Of a DNA stretch of 7,582 nt, positions 1 through 5,366 are shown in pieces (the stretch's first letter is position 1; each line of letters starts with the position of its first letter). The notes beneath the pieces were generated by a model. That model did not search any database, was not told the DNA's origin, and worked only from the letters and a program-made list of their open reading frames with translations. This stretch comes from Gammaproteobacteria bacterium (GTDB taxonomy: Bacteria; Pseudomonadota; Gammaproteobacteria; S012-40), in the NCBI GenBank assembly GCA_015491615.1, contig WFVN01000073.1:1-7582 (forward strand). Direction: 5' to 3'. A program made the position numbers and the translations under genes.

Positions 1-535
1 CCAGCCCCCCGGCCGCCCCTTCCCAGCTCTTGCCGGGACTGGTGCGGGGCGCCAGCTTGTGGCGCCCCAGGGCCCGGCCGACGAAATAGGCGCCACTGTC
101 GGCGATCCAGATGAGGATCATGAGATACAGCACCAGGCGCGGATCGGCACGGTGCAGCCAGTCCAGGGCCAGGGCGGCGGGGATCAGCACCCACGGCCCC
201 ATGAACCGCTTGGCGGCGTTCGAATGAGGGGGCGCGCCGCGTTCATGGCGCCATACCAAGTGCAGGGCGTAGGCCCACCACAGGCACACCAAGACCAGGA
301 ACCCGGCGGACACCGGCCGCAGCCACGGCTCCAGAAAAAAGGTGCCCCCCCCCAAGAGGAGACCGTAGGCCCAGGCACCGCCACCGCCCAGCCCCGCCAG
401 GCGCGCCCACTCCCAGCCACCGAGGACGACCACGGCGGCGAGCAGGACCAGCAAGGCCTCGCTGGAGAGGTAGAGGATCGCACCCACCACCAGGGGGATG
501 AGGGCGAGGGCGGTGACGATGCGTTGCCTAAGCAT
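1..535 (-). CDS. cdsA: Phosphatidate cytidylyltransferase (CDP-diacylglycerol synthase), 3' end outside window
   Basis: CdsA condenses phosphatidic acid with CTP to give CDP-diacylglycerol, the precursor of phosphatidylethanolamine, phosphatidylglycerol and cardiolipin, in the inner membrane. I translated 178 codons by hand with no stop; the family is usually about 270-285 residues, so roughly the last 100, including the C-terminal signature, lie off the left edge. The N-terminus MLRQRIVTALALIPL is typical. Hydrophobic segments follow at about residues 8-40, 52-60 and 75-92, and the region around 125-152 leads into ADSGAYFVGRALGRHKLAP (145-163), then SPGKSWEGAAGG (166-177), both strongly conserved in CdsA. 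The ATG at 535-533 overlaps the end of uppS by 8 bases. It has a good ribosome site, AGGG followed by five bases, inside the last uppS codons, which suggests translational coupling. A run of nine G on the coding strand lies at 353-345. Confidence 0.96.
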   Translation of the reverse strand, partial: MLRQRIVTALALIPLVVGAILYLSSEALLVLLAAVVVLGGWEWARLAGLGGGGAWAYGLLLGGGTFFLEPWLRPVSAGFLVLVCLWWAYALHLVWRHERGAPPHSNAAKRFMGPWVLIPAALALDWLHRADPRLVLYLMILIWIADSGAYFVGRALGRHKLAPRTSPGKSWEGAAGGL

Positions 536-1286
536 TTTCACCCTGCGCCACTTGTTCGCCGGTACGACCGAAACGGCGCTGGCGACGGGCGTAGTCCGCC
601 AGAGCGGCGTCGAAAGCGGCGACGTCGAAATCCGGCCACAGGGTGTCGGTGAAATACAGCTCGGTGTAGGCCAACTGCCAGAGGAGGAAGTTGCTGATGC
701 GTTTCTCGCCGCCGGTGCGGATGAACAGGTCCGGCTCGGGGAAACGGGCCAGGGCCAGCCGCTCGGCCACCGTCCGCTCGTCGATGGTGCCCGGATCCAA
801 GCGTCCGGCGGCGGCGTCCTCGGCCAGTGAGCGAGCCGCCTGGGTGATGTCCCAACGGCCACCGTAGTTGGCGCAGATCACCAAATTCAGGCCGTCGTTG
901 CCGGCGGTCAGGCGTTCGGCCTGGTCGATGCTCCGCTGGAGCTTGTCGGAGAACCCCGTCCGCGCACCTGCCACATACAAGCGCACGTTGTTGCGATTGA
1001 GCTTCTTCACCTCGTTCTTGAGGGCAGTGAGGAAGAGGTCCATCAGCAGGCCCACCTCCTGCTGGGGGCGGCGCCAGTTTTCACTGGAAAAGGCGAACAG
1101 GGTGAGTACCTCCACCCCCACCTCGCCGCAGCGGGCGACCACCCGCCGCACCGCTTCCATACCCGCCCGATGACCGGCGAAACGGGGCAGGCCACGCTTG
1201 CGCGCCCAACGACCGTTGCCATCCATAATGATGGCCACGTGGCGGGGAATCTTGTCGGGCGGAATGGGGGGAGGCTGGTCGCTCAT
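528..1286 (-). CDS. uppS: Undecaprenyl diphosphate synthase (cis-prenyltransferase)
   Basis: UppS adds eight isopentenyl diphosphate units in cis to farnesyl diphosphate. The C55 product becomes the lipid carrier for peptidoglycan and O-antigen. At 252 residues it matches the E. coli enzyme (253). MDGNGRWA at 21-28 carries the catalytic Mg-binding Asp22; FAFSSENW is at 64-71, CANYGGRWD at 138-146 and IRTGGEKRISNFLLWQ at 189-204. E. coli has His where Lys195 stands here; other residues occur at this site in homologues, so I do not read it as a defect. The N-terminus before the core is proline-rich (residues 5-10). The ribosome site is weak: only a GAG about four bases before the ATG. The gene lies 58 bases after frr with no dxr between them, and its stop codon overlaps the cdsA start. 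Confidence 0.98.
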   Translation of the reverse strand: MSDQPPPIPPDKIPRHVAIIMDGNGRWARKRGLPRFAGHRAGMEAVRRVVARCGEVGVEVLTLFAFSSENWRRPQQEVGLLMDLFLTALKNEVKKLNRNNVRLYVAGARTGFSDKLQRSIDQAERLTAGNDGLNLVICANYGGRWDITQAARSLAEDAAAGRLDPGTIDERTVAERLALARFPEPDLFIRTGGEKRISNFLLWQLAYTELYFTDTLWPDFDVAAFDAALADYARRQRRFGRTGEQVAQGENA

Positions 1287-1344
1287 CGTACTCGCATGGA
1301 CTGAGTTGGGGCCGGCCGCGCCGGCGGGACGGACGACGAGCGGC
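1287..1344 (-). other. frr-uppS spacer with a short GC hairpin
   Basis: This is the longest gap in the downstream half of the minus-strand group. It contains GCCGGC repeated at 1311-1316 and 1320-1325. The unit is its own reverse complement, so it can fold into a 6-bp stem with a CGC loop. No T-run follows on the minus strand, so it is not a standard intrinsic terminator. I see no convincing -10 element. Readthrough from frr into uppS is the simplest reading; the hairpin could be a processing or mRNA-stability site, or only a by-product of high GC. Confidence 0.35.
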
Positions 1345-1902
1345 CTAAATCTCCAACAGATCCTTTTCCTTCTCCGAGAGGACTTTCTCCACCTCCGCCA
1401 CCATGCGATCGGTGAGCTTCTGGATCGCTTCCTCGGCGCGCCGTTCCTCGTCCTCGGAAATCTCCTTCTCCTTGAGAAGATCCTTTAACTGGTGGATGGC
1501 GTCACGACGGATGTTGCGGATGGCCACGCGCGCCTTCTCGCCTTCCTGACGCACCACTTTGATGAGGTCGCGGCGACGCTCCTCGGTGAGCGGCGGCAAA
1601 GGGATGCGGATGACGTCTCCAGCGGTGGCCGGGTTGAGACCCAGGTCGGAATTGAGGATGGCCTTCTCGATCACCGGCACCATCTTCTTCTCCCACGGGG
1701 TGACGGTGAGGGTGCGGGCGTCGGAGACGGAGATGTTGGCCACCTGGGAGAGGGGGACCTCCGTGCCATAGTATTCCACGGTGATCTGATCGAGCAGGGA
1801 GGGGTGGGCGCGACCGGTGCGTAATTTGGTGAGGTCGGCCTTGAGCGCCTCGATGCTCTTTTTCATCCGTTGTTCGGCGTCTTTCTGGATCTCGTTGATC
1901 AT
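1345..1902 (-). CDS. frr: Ribosome recycling factor
   Basis: RRF works with EF-G to split the post-termination ribosome so that its subunits can be reused; it is essential in E. coli. The protein has 185 residues, exactly the E. coli length. The first helix carries the conserved KADLTKLRTGRAHPSLLD (21-38), followed by the beta-domain with ISVSDARTLTVTPWEK (57-72). The second half has NPATAGDVIRIPLPPLTEERR (from 90) and the long charged helices of the three-helix bundle. Arg132, implicated in ribosome binding in E. coli, is present. The start lies 7 bases after the pyrH stop. Its ribosome site AAGGG (1910-1906) begins on the last base of that stop codon, so translation is probably coupled to pyrH. 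Confidence 0.99.
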   Translation of the reverse strand: MINEIQKDAEQRMKKSIEALKADLTKLRTGRAHPSLLDQITVEYYGTEVPLSQVANISVSDARTLTVTPWEKKMVPVIEKAILNSDLGLNPATAGDVIRIPLPPLTEERRRDLIKVVRQEGEKARVAIRNIRRDAIHQLKDLLKEKEISEDEERRAEEAIQKLTDRMVAEVEKVLSEKEKDLLEI

Positions 1903-1909
1903 CTGCCCT

Positions 1910-2629
1910 TCACTCCACGATGGTGCCTTCCGGCTCTCCGCGAACGATGCGCAACATCGCCCCGGGTTTGTTCATGTTGAACACCCGCAGGGGCATGTGC
2001 TGGTCACGGCACAGGACGATGGCGGTGGCGTCCATGACGTTCAGGCGCCGGTCCAGTACCTCGTCGTAGCTGAGGCGCGGGTAGAATTCGGCGCCCGGGT
2101 TCTTCATCGGGTCGTCGGAATAGACCCCGTCCACCTTGGTGGCCTTGAGGACCACGTCCGCCCCCACCTCGATCCCCCGCAGGCTGGCGGCGGAATCGGT
2201 GGTGAAGAAGGGGTTGCCGGTACCGGCGGCGAAGATCACCACCCGCCCCTTCTCCAGGTGACGGATGGCACGGCGGCGGATGTAATCCTCGCAGATCTGG
2301 TTGATCTTGATGGCCGACATGAGACGGGCGAAGGCCCCGTGACGCTCCAGGGCGTCCTGCATGGCCAGGCCGTTGATGACCGTACCCAGCATGCCCATGT
2401 GGTCGGCCGTGACCCGGTCCATGCCGCCGCTCTTCGCCAAGGTGGCCCCGCGGACGATGTTACCGCCACCGATGACCATCCCCACCTGCACGCCCAAATC
2501 CACCAGCTCCTTCACTTCACGGGCGATACGATCGATGACTTCGGGAGCGATGCCATGATCATCCTCGCCCATGAGGGCCTCCCCGCTGAGCTTGAGGAGG
2601 ATGCGTCGATAGGCCAGCGCCTCGGACAT
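1910..2629 (-). CDS. pyrH: UMP kinase
   Basis: PyrH phosphorylates UMP to UDP with ATP, the committed step towards UTP and CTP. It belongs to the amino acid kinase fold, forms hexamers, and is generally activated by GTP and inhibited by UTP. At 239 residues it matches the family. LLKLSGEALMG (11-21) is the phosphate-binding start, GGGNIVRG (54-61) the glycine-rich loop, ADHMGMLGT (75-83) the UMP-site region, AAGTGNPFFTTDSAA (134-148) the family hallmark, and LKATKVDGVYSDDP (161-174) the nucleotide-binding segment. FNMNKPGAM lies near the C-terminus. The ATG is only 4 bases after the tsf stop. The ribosome site is AAGGG inside the tsf end (2645-2641), 11 bases from the ATG and so a little distant, which favours coupling to tsf translation. 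The UppS and CdsA pathways downstream use products that ultimately depend on CTP. Confidence 0.99.
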   Translation of the reverse strand: MSEALAYRRILLKLSGEALMGEDDHGIAPEVIDRIAREVKELVDLGVQVGMVIGGGNIVRGATLAKSGGMDRVTADHMGMLGTVINGLAMQDALERHGAFARLMSAIKINQICEDYIRRRAIRHLEKGRVVIFAAGTGNPFFTTDSAASLRGIEVGADVVLKATKVDGVYSDDPMKNPGAEFYPRLSYDEVLDRRLNVMDATAIVLCRDQHMPLRVFNMNKPGAMLRIVRGEPEGTIVE

Positions 2630-2633
2630 GAGC

Positions 2634-3518
2634 TCAGGATCCCTTCACCTGGGACATGACCTCCTCGGCGAAGTTTTCCTGTTTCTTCTCCACCCCCTCG
2701 CCCACTTCCAGGCGATGGAACTCGCGCACCTCGGCGCCCTTCTCCTTGAGGAGCTGCTCCACCGTCTGGTCGGGATTTTTCACGAATGGCTGGCCCAGCA
2801 GGGTCACTTCGTTGACGAACTTGCGTAGGCGCCCTTCCACCATCTTCTCGACAATGTTCTCGGGCTTGCCGCTCTCCCTGGCCTGGGCGGTATAGATTTC
2901 CTTCTCTTTCTCCATCACCTCGGCGGGGATGTCCTCGGCGGAGACACAGAGAGGGCGGCTGGCGGCCACGTGCATGGCGATGTCCTTGGCCAGGGCCCCG
3001 TCACCCCCTTCCAGGACGGTCACCACGCCGATGCGATTGCCGTGCAGATAGACGCCCACCTGCCGACCGGCGGTCTCCACCACCACGAAGCGGCGCACGG
3101 TGATGTTCTCGCCCACCTTGGCGATGAGGGCGCGTCGGGCCTCGTCCACCGTCCCCTCGCCGCCCTCCAGAGGCAGCTCCATGAGCGCTTCCACGCTCTG
3201 CGGATTGTGGGCCAGGACGGTCTTGCACACCGCTTCGGCGAATTGACGGAAATCGTCGCCCTTGGCGACGAAGTCGGTCTCCGAATTGACCTCCACCAGA
3301 ACGGTGCGACCACCGTCGTCGCTCGCGCACACGGAGATGACGCCCTCGGCGGCCACGCGTCCGGCCTTCTTGTCGGCCTTGGCCATGCCCGCCTTGCGCA
3401 TCAACTCGATGGCCGCATCGATGTCGCCGCCGGTCTCCACCAGGGCCCTCTTACACTCCATCATGCCGGCGCCGGTGCGCTCGCGCAGCTCCTTGACCAT
3501 TTTCGCGGTGATTGCCAT
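2634..3518 (-). CDS. tsf: Elongation factor Ts
   Basis: EF-Ts exchanges GDP for GTP on EF-Tu in the cytoplasm. From the ATG at 3518-3516 the protein has 294 residues, compared with 283 in E. coli. MAITAKMVKELRERTGAGMM (1-20) is the UBA-like N-terminal domain, and TDFVAK (81-86) is the EF-Tu-contacting motif whose Asp-Phe pair intrudes near the Mg site. The core dimerisation subdomains follow, and the C-terminal module ends in SQVKGS. An in-frame TTG 18 bases upstream (3536-3534) is a possible start, but AGAGGAAG (3532-3525), a strong ribosome site, would then lie inside the gene. That site is ideally spaced for the chosen ATG, and the MAITA start matches the family. The gene is separated from rpsB by a terminator-bearing spacer and is nearly fused to pyrH. 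Confidence 0.98.
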   Translation of the reverse strand: MAITAKMVKELRERTGAGMMECKRALVETGGDIDAAIELMRKAGMAKADKKAGRVAAEGVISVCASDDGGRTVLVEVNSETDFVAKGDDFRQFAEAVCKTVLAHNPQSVEALMELPLEGGEGTVDEARRALIAKVGENITVRRFVVVETAGRQVGVYLHGNRIGVVTVLEGGDGALAKDIAMHVAASRPLCVSAEDIPAEVMEKEKEIYTAQARESGKPENIVEKMVEGRLRKFVNEVTLLGQPFVKNPDQTVEQLLKEKGAEVREFHRLEVGEGVEKKQENFAEEVMSQVKGS

Positions 3519-3541
3519 GTCGTTCTTCCTCTTCAAGAAAC

Positions 3542-3573
3542 TCGCTTCAAAAATTCGTCGTCGCTTCGAAAAA
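3542..3573. repeat. Short near-identical direct repeat in the rpsB-tsf spacer
   Basis: On the plus strand TCGCTTCAAAAA (3542-3553) recurs as TCGCTTCGAAAAA (3561-3573), differing by one inserted G. The second copy includes the T-run of the rpsB-tsf terminator as read on the minus strand. Two copies only, so it may be a small local duplication that gave the transcript a second U-rich patch. No function is known to me. Confidence 0.4.
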
Positions 3574-3594
3574 GGGGAGCCGAGCCCCCCTTTT
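3569..3594 (-). terminator. Intrinsic terminator / attenuator between rpsB and tsf
   Basis: On the minus-strand RNA, AAAAGGGG pairs with CCCCUUUU. Inside them a G-U, a G-C and a C-G pair close a UCG loop, giving an 11-pair stem, and the 3' arm ends in five U residues before CGAAGC. This is a canonical rho-independent shape, located 40 bases after the rpsB stop and 51 bases before the tsf ATG. Because the A and U tracts flank the stem symmetrically it could also act on plus-strand transcripts, where one inner pair becomes an A-C mismatch. I see no convincing promoter between it and tsf, so it probably reduces, rather than abolishes, tsf-pyrH-frr transcription relative to rpsB. Partial termination in the rpsB-tsf gap is my recollection of the E. 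coli operon. Confidence 0.85.
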
Positions 3595-3633
3595 CCCTTC
3601 CGTCACCCCGGGACCGCCCCAGGGGCGCGACCG

Positions 3634-4383
3634 TCACTTGACGGCCGCGTCGGCCTGCTCGGTCACCTCGACGAACTCGTCCTCGGGAACGCCGACGGAG
3701 GCGGCTTGCCTGCCCTCCAGGATGGCGTCGGCGAACAGGCTGGTGTACAGCTTGATGGAGCGGATGGCGTCGTCGTTACCGGGGATGACGTAATCGATGG
3801 GGTCCGGGTCGTTGTTGGTGTCCACCACTCCGATCACCGGGATGCCCAGCTTCCTGGCTTCGCTCACGGCGATCTTCTCATGCCCGGTGTCGATCACCAG
3901 GAGAGCGTCGGGCATACGGTTCATGTCCTTGATGCCGCCGAGATTCTTTTCCAGTTTGGCCATCTCGCGGCGCAGGCGCAGGGCCTCTTTCTTGGCCAGG
4001 CGATCCAACTGCCCGGACTGTTCCATCTCCTCCAGCTCCTTGAGACGGCGGATGGACTGGCGCACGGTGCGGAAATTGGTGAGCATGCCGCCCAGCCAGC
4101 GGTGATTCACATACGGCATGCCGCAACGCTCGGCGTCTTCCTTGATGGGCTTGTAGGCGGCCGGCTTGGTACCCACGAACAGGATCATCCCTCCTTTCGC
4201 GGCGATGCCGCCGGCGAAATTGATGGCCTCCCTGAGCATGGGGAGGGTCTTTTCCAGATTGATGATATGGATCTTGTTGCGCTCCCCGAAGATGTAGGGA
4301 GCCATCTTGGGATTCCAGGAACGGGTGCGGTGTCCGAAATGGATACCGGCCTCCAGCAACTGGCGCATGGTGACGTCAGGCAT
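3634..4383 (-). CDS. rpsB: 30S ribosomal protein S2
   Basis: S2 is a late-assembling protein on the back of the 30S subunit; it helps to bring S1 on board and represses its own mRNA in E. coli. The chosen ATG gives 249 residues (E. coli 241). Motifs in order: GIHFGHRTRSWNPKM (13-27), IFGERNKIHIINLEKT (31-46), LFVGTK (68-73), VNHRWLGGMLTNFRTVRQSI (92-111), a charged coiled-coil insert at about 112-147, GGIKDM (149-154), PDALLVID (158-165), GIPVIGVVDTNNDPD (180-194) and VIPGNDDAIRS (199-209). The frame continues 22 codons upstream to 4449, but GAGGAG (4395-4390), six bases before the ATG, and the family N-terminus fix the start. It is the first gene of the minus-strand group. Confidence 0.99.
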   Translation of the reverse strand: MPDVTMRQLLEAGIHFGHRTRSWNPKMAPYIFGERNKIHIINLEKTLPMLREAINFAGGIAAKGGMILFVGTKPAAYKPIKEDAERCGMPYVNHRWLGGMLTNFRTVRQSIRRLKELEEMEQSGQLDRLAKKEALRLRREMAKLEKNLGGIKDMNRMPDALLVIDTGHEKIAVSEARKLGIPVIGVVDTNNDPDPIDYVIPGNDDAIRSIKLYTSLFADAILEGRQAASVGVPEDEFVEVTEQADAAVK

Positions 4384-4496
4384 GGTGAACTCCTCGGCGG
4401 TTCGGGTTGGGCCTCCGCGCTCCCCATCGCCCGACCCCTTGCGGGGCACCCCGGGACGACGTGCCGGAACGCGTGCGTAGTGATTGCCAAAACGAG
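4384..4496 (-). ncRNA. rpsB 5' leader, candidate S2 autoregulatory (t44/tff-type) RNA
   Basis: This is the untranslated RNA expected between the predicted start site (near 4496) and the rpsB ATG. Two hairpins are visible. CCCC-GCAA-GGGG (4446-4435) has a GNRA tetraloop. GGGTCGGGC (4437-4429) can pair with GCCCAACCC (4412-4404) with one central mismatch, closing about 8 bases before the GAGGAG ribosome site. The two share bases 4435-4437, so they cannot both form completely. GGCAC/GTGCC around 4466-4445 offers another competing pairing. In E. coli the rpsB leader binds S2 for feedback control, and the same region is catalogued as the t44/tff RNA. Position and hairpins fit; I have not matched the consensus structure. 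Confidence 0.5.
4390..4395 (-). promoter_or_regulatory. Strong ribosome binding site that fixes the rpsB start
   Basis: GAGGAG on the minus strand, followed by six bases and the ATG, is a near-consensus Shine-Dalgarno sequence. It excludes the in-frame ATG 66 bases upstream, whose upstream sequence has no comparable site. The leader hairpin at 4404-4437 ends close enough that S2 binding or refolding there could affect access to it. Confidence 0.85.
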
Positions 4497-4512
4497 GGCC
4501 GGTTTATACCAT
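4484..4512 (+). promoter_or_regulatory. Candidate sigma-70 promoter for map-glnD
   Basis: TTGCCA (4484-4489, five of six to the -35 consensus) is followed by 17 bases and TACCAT (4507-4512, four of six to -10). A start near 4519 would give a leader of about 77 bases before the map ATG. The -10 lies on top of the extended -10 of the rpsB promoter on the other strand, so the two cannot be occupied at once. The match is moderate and no better plus-strand pair was seen in the gap. Confidence 0.5.
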
Positions 4513-4531
4513 AAAGCGCTTCGTGCAACAA
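4503..4531 (-). promoter_or_regulatory. rpsB promoter with extended -10 element
   Basis: On the minus strand TATAAA (4508-4503, five of six to consensus) is preceded by TGG (4511-4509), a full TGn extended -10. A weak -35, TTGTTG (4531-4526), stands exactly 17 bases upstream. The bases just after the -10 are CCGGCCC, a GC-rich discriminator of the kind linked to ppGpp/DksA-sensitive ribosomal promoters. From memory, an extended -10 with the core GGTATAAA is conserved at gammaproteobacterial rpsB promoters. Transcription should begin near 4496. Confidence 0.8.
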
Positions 4532-4544
4532 ATCTTCCCGAGTG

Positions 4545-4574
4545 CGGCGGCAGAGGCGCCGAAACGCCGTTTTT
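4545..4574 (+). terminator. Weak terminator-like hairpin in the map leader
   Basis: CGGCG (4545-4549) can pair with CGCCG (4565-4569), and five T follow at once (4570-4574), only 21 bases before the map ATG. An alternative is GGCG (4555-4558) with CGCC (4565-4568). Either stem is only 4-5 pairs, the first with a 15-base loop, so termination would be inefficient. It may be a leader attenuator for map-glnD or chance in a GC-rich region. Confidence 0.25.
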
Positions 4575-4595
4575 CCCTTCCCAGACAATCAGATA

Positions 4596-5366
4596 ATGCC
4601 CATACACATCAAGACGCCAGACGAGATCGAAAAGATGCGCGTGGCCGGGCGCCTGGCCGCCGAAGTACTGGAGATGATTGTTCCCCACGTGCGCCCCGGG
4701 GTGACCACCAACGAACTGAACCGCCTCTGCCACGATTACATCGTCAACGTACAACGGGCCGTCCCCGCCCCCCTCAATTACCACGGTTTCCCCAAATCCA
4801 TCTGCACCTCGGTGAATCACCAGGTGTGCCATGGCATCCCCTCGGACAAACGCCTGAAGAACGGCGACATCGTCAACGTGGACGTCACCGTCATCAAAGA
4901 CGGCTACCACGGCGACACGAGCCGGATGTTCTTCGTCGGCGAGCCCTCGGTGCTGGCCCGCCGCCTGGTGCGGGTGGCCTACGAATGCCTGTGGATCGGC
5001 ATCCGCATGGTCAAACCAGGCGTTCGCCTGGGGGACATCGGCCACGCCATCCAGCGACATGCCGAGGCGCAGGGATTCTCCATCGTGCGCGAGTACTGTG
5101 GACACGGCATCGGTCGCGAGTTCCACGAGGAGCCGCAGGTGCTCCATTACGGCAAGCCGGGCACCGGGGTGATGCTGGAGCCGGGCATGACCTTCACCAT
5201 CGAGCCCATGGTCAATGCCGGAAAGCGGCAGGTGAAACTCCTCAAGGACGGCTGGACGGTGGTCACCAAGGACCATTCCTTGTCCGCGCAGTGGGAACAC
5301 ACCCTCCTCGTCACCGAAGACGGCCATGAGGTCCTCACCCTGCGCAAAGATGAACAACCCGTCTAG
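4596..5366 (+). CDS. map: Methionine aminopeptidase, type I
   Basis: MAP removes the initiator methionine from nascent proteins after deformylation when the second residue is small; it is essential in E. coli. The protein has 256 residues (E. coli 264), starting MPIHIKTPDEIEKMRVAGRLA. All active-site residues of the dinuclear-metal pita-bread fold are present: His79 (VCHGIP), Asp96 (VNVDVT), Asp107 (HGDTS), His170 (GHGIG), Glu203 (FTIEPM) and Glu234 (QWEHT). The type I C-terminal motif LTLRKD is also present. There is no zinc-finger extension, so it is type Ia. A GTG 54 bases upstream is in frame but would add an arginine-rich tail foreign to the family. The ATG lacks an obvious Shine-Dalgarno sequence. 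It is divergent from rpsB and overlaps glnD. Confidence 0.98.
   Translation: MPIHIKTPDEIEKMRVAGRLAAEVLEMIVPHVRPGVTTNELNRLCHDYIVNVQRAVPAPLNYHGFPKSICTSVNHQVCHGIPSDKRLKNGDIVNVDVTVIKDGYHGDTSRMFFVGEPSVLARRLVRVAYECLWIGIRMVKPGVRLGDIGHAIQRHAEAQGFSIVREYCGHGIGREFHEEPQVLHYGKPGTGVMLEPGMTFTIEPMVNAGKRQVKLLKDGWTVVTKDHSLSAQWEHTLLVTEDGHEVLTLRKDEQPV

Noticed and set aside
59..652. 197-codon plus-strand frame over cdsA and the end of uppS
   Set aside because: The opposite strand encodes clear CdsA and UppS motifs, and this frame is glycine/proline/glutamine-rich without a domain.
1311..1325. GC hairpin after frr as a terminator
   Set aside because: No T-run follows on the minus strand and the stem is only six pairs, so it lacks the intrinsic terminator pattern; it is kept only as a spacer note.
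1817..2659. 280-codon plus-strand frame opposite pyrH
   Set aside because: Codon-aligned shadow of pyrH with histidine/aspartate-rich composition and no known motif; pyrH is unmistakable.
4435..4446. CCCC-GCAA-GGGG in the rpsB leader as a terminator
   Set aside because: The stem is four pairs with no U-tract after it; a GNRA-capped structural hairpin in the leader fits better.
3262..4596. 444-codon plus-strand frame opposite rpsB and tsf
   Set aside because: Same codon-aligned antisense phase relative to rpsB; it crosses the spacer, terminator and promoter region, and shows no domain. It is explained by codon bias.
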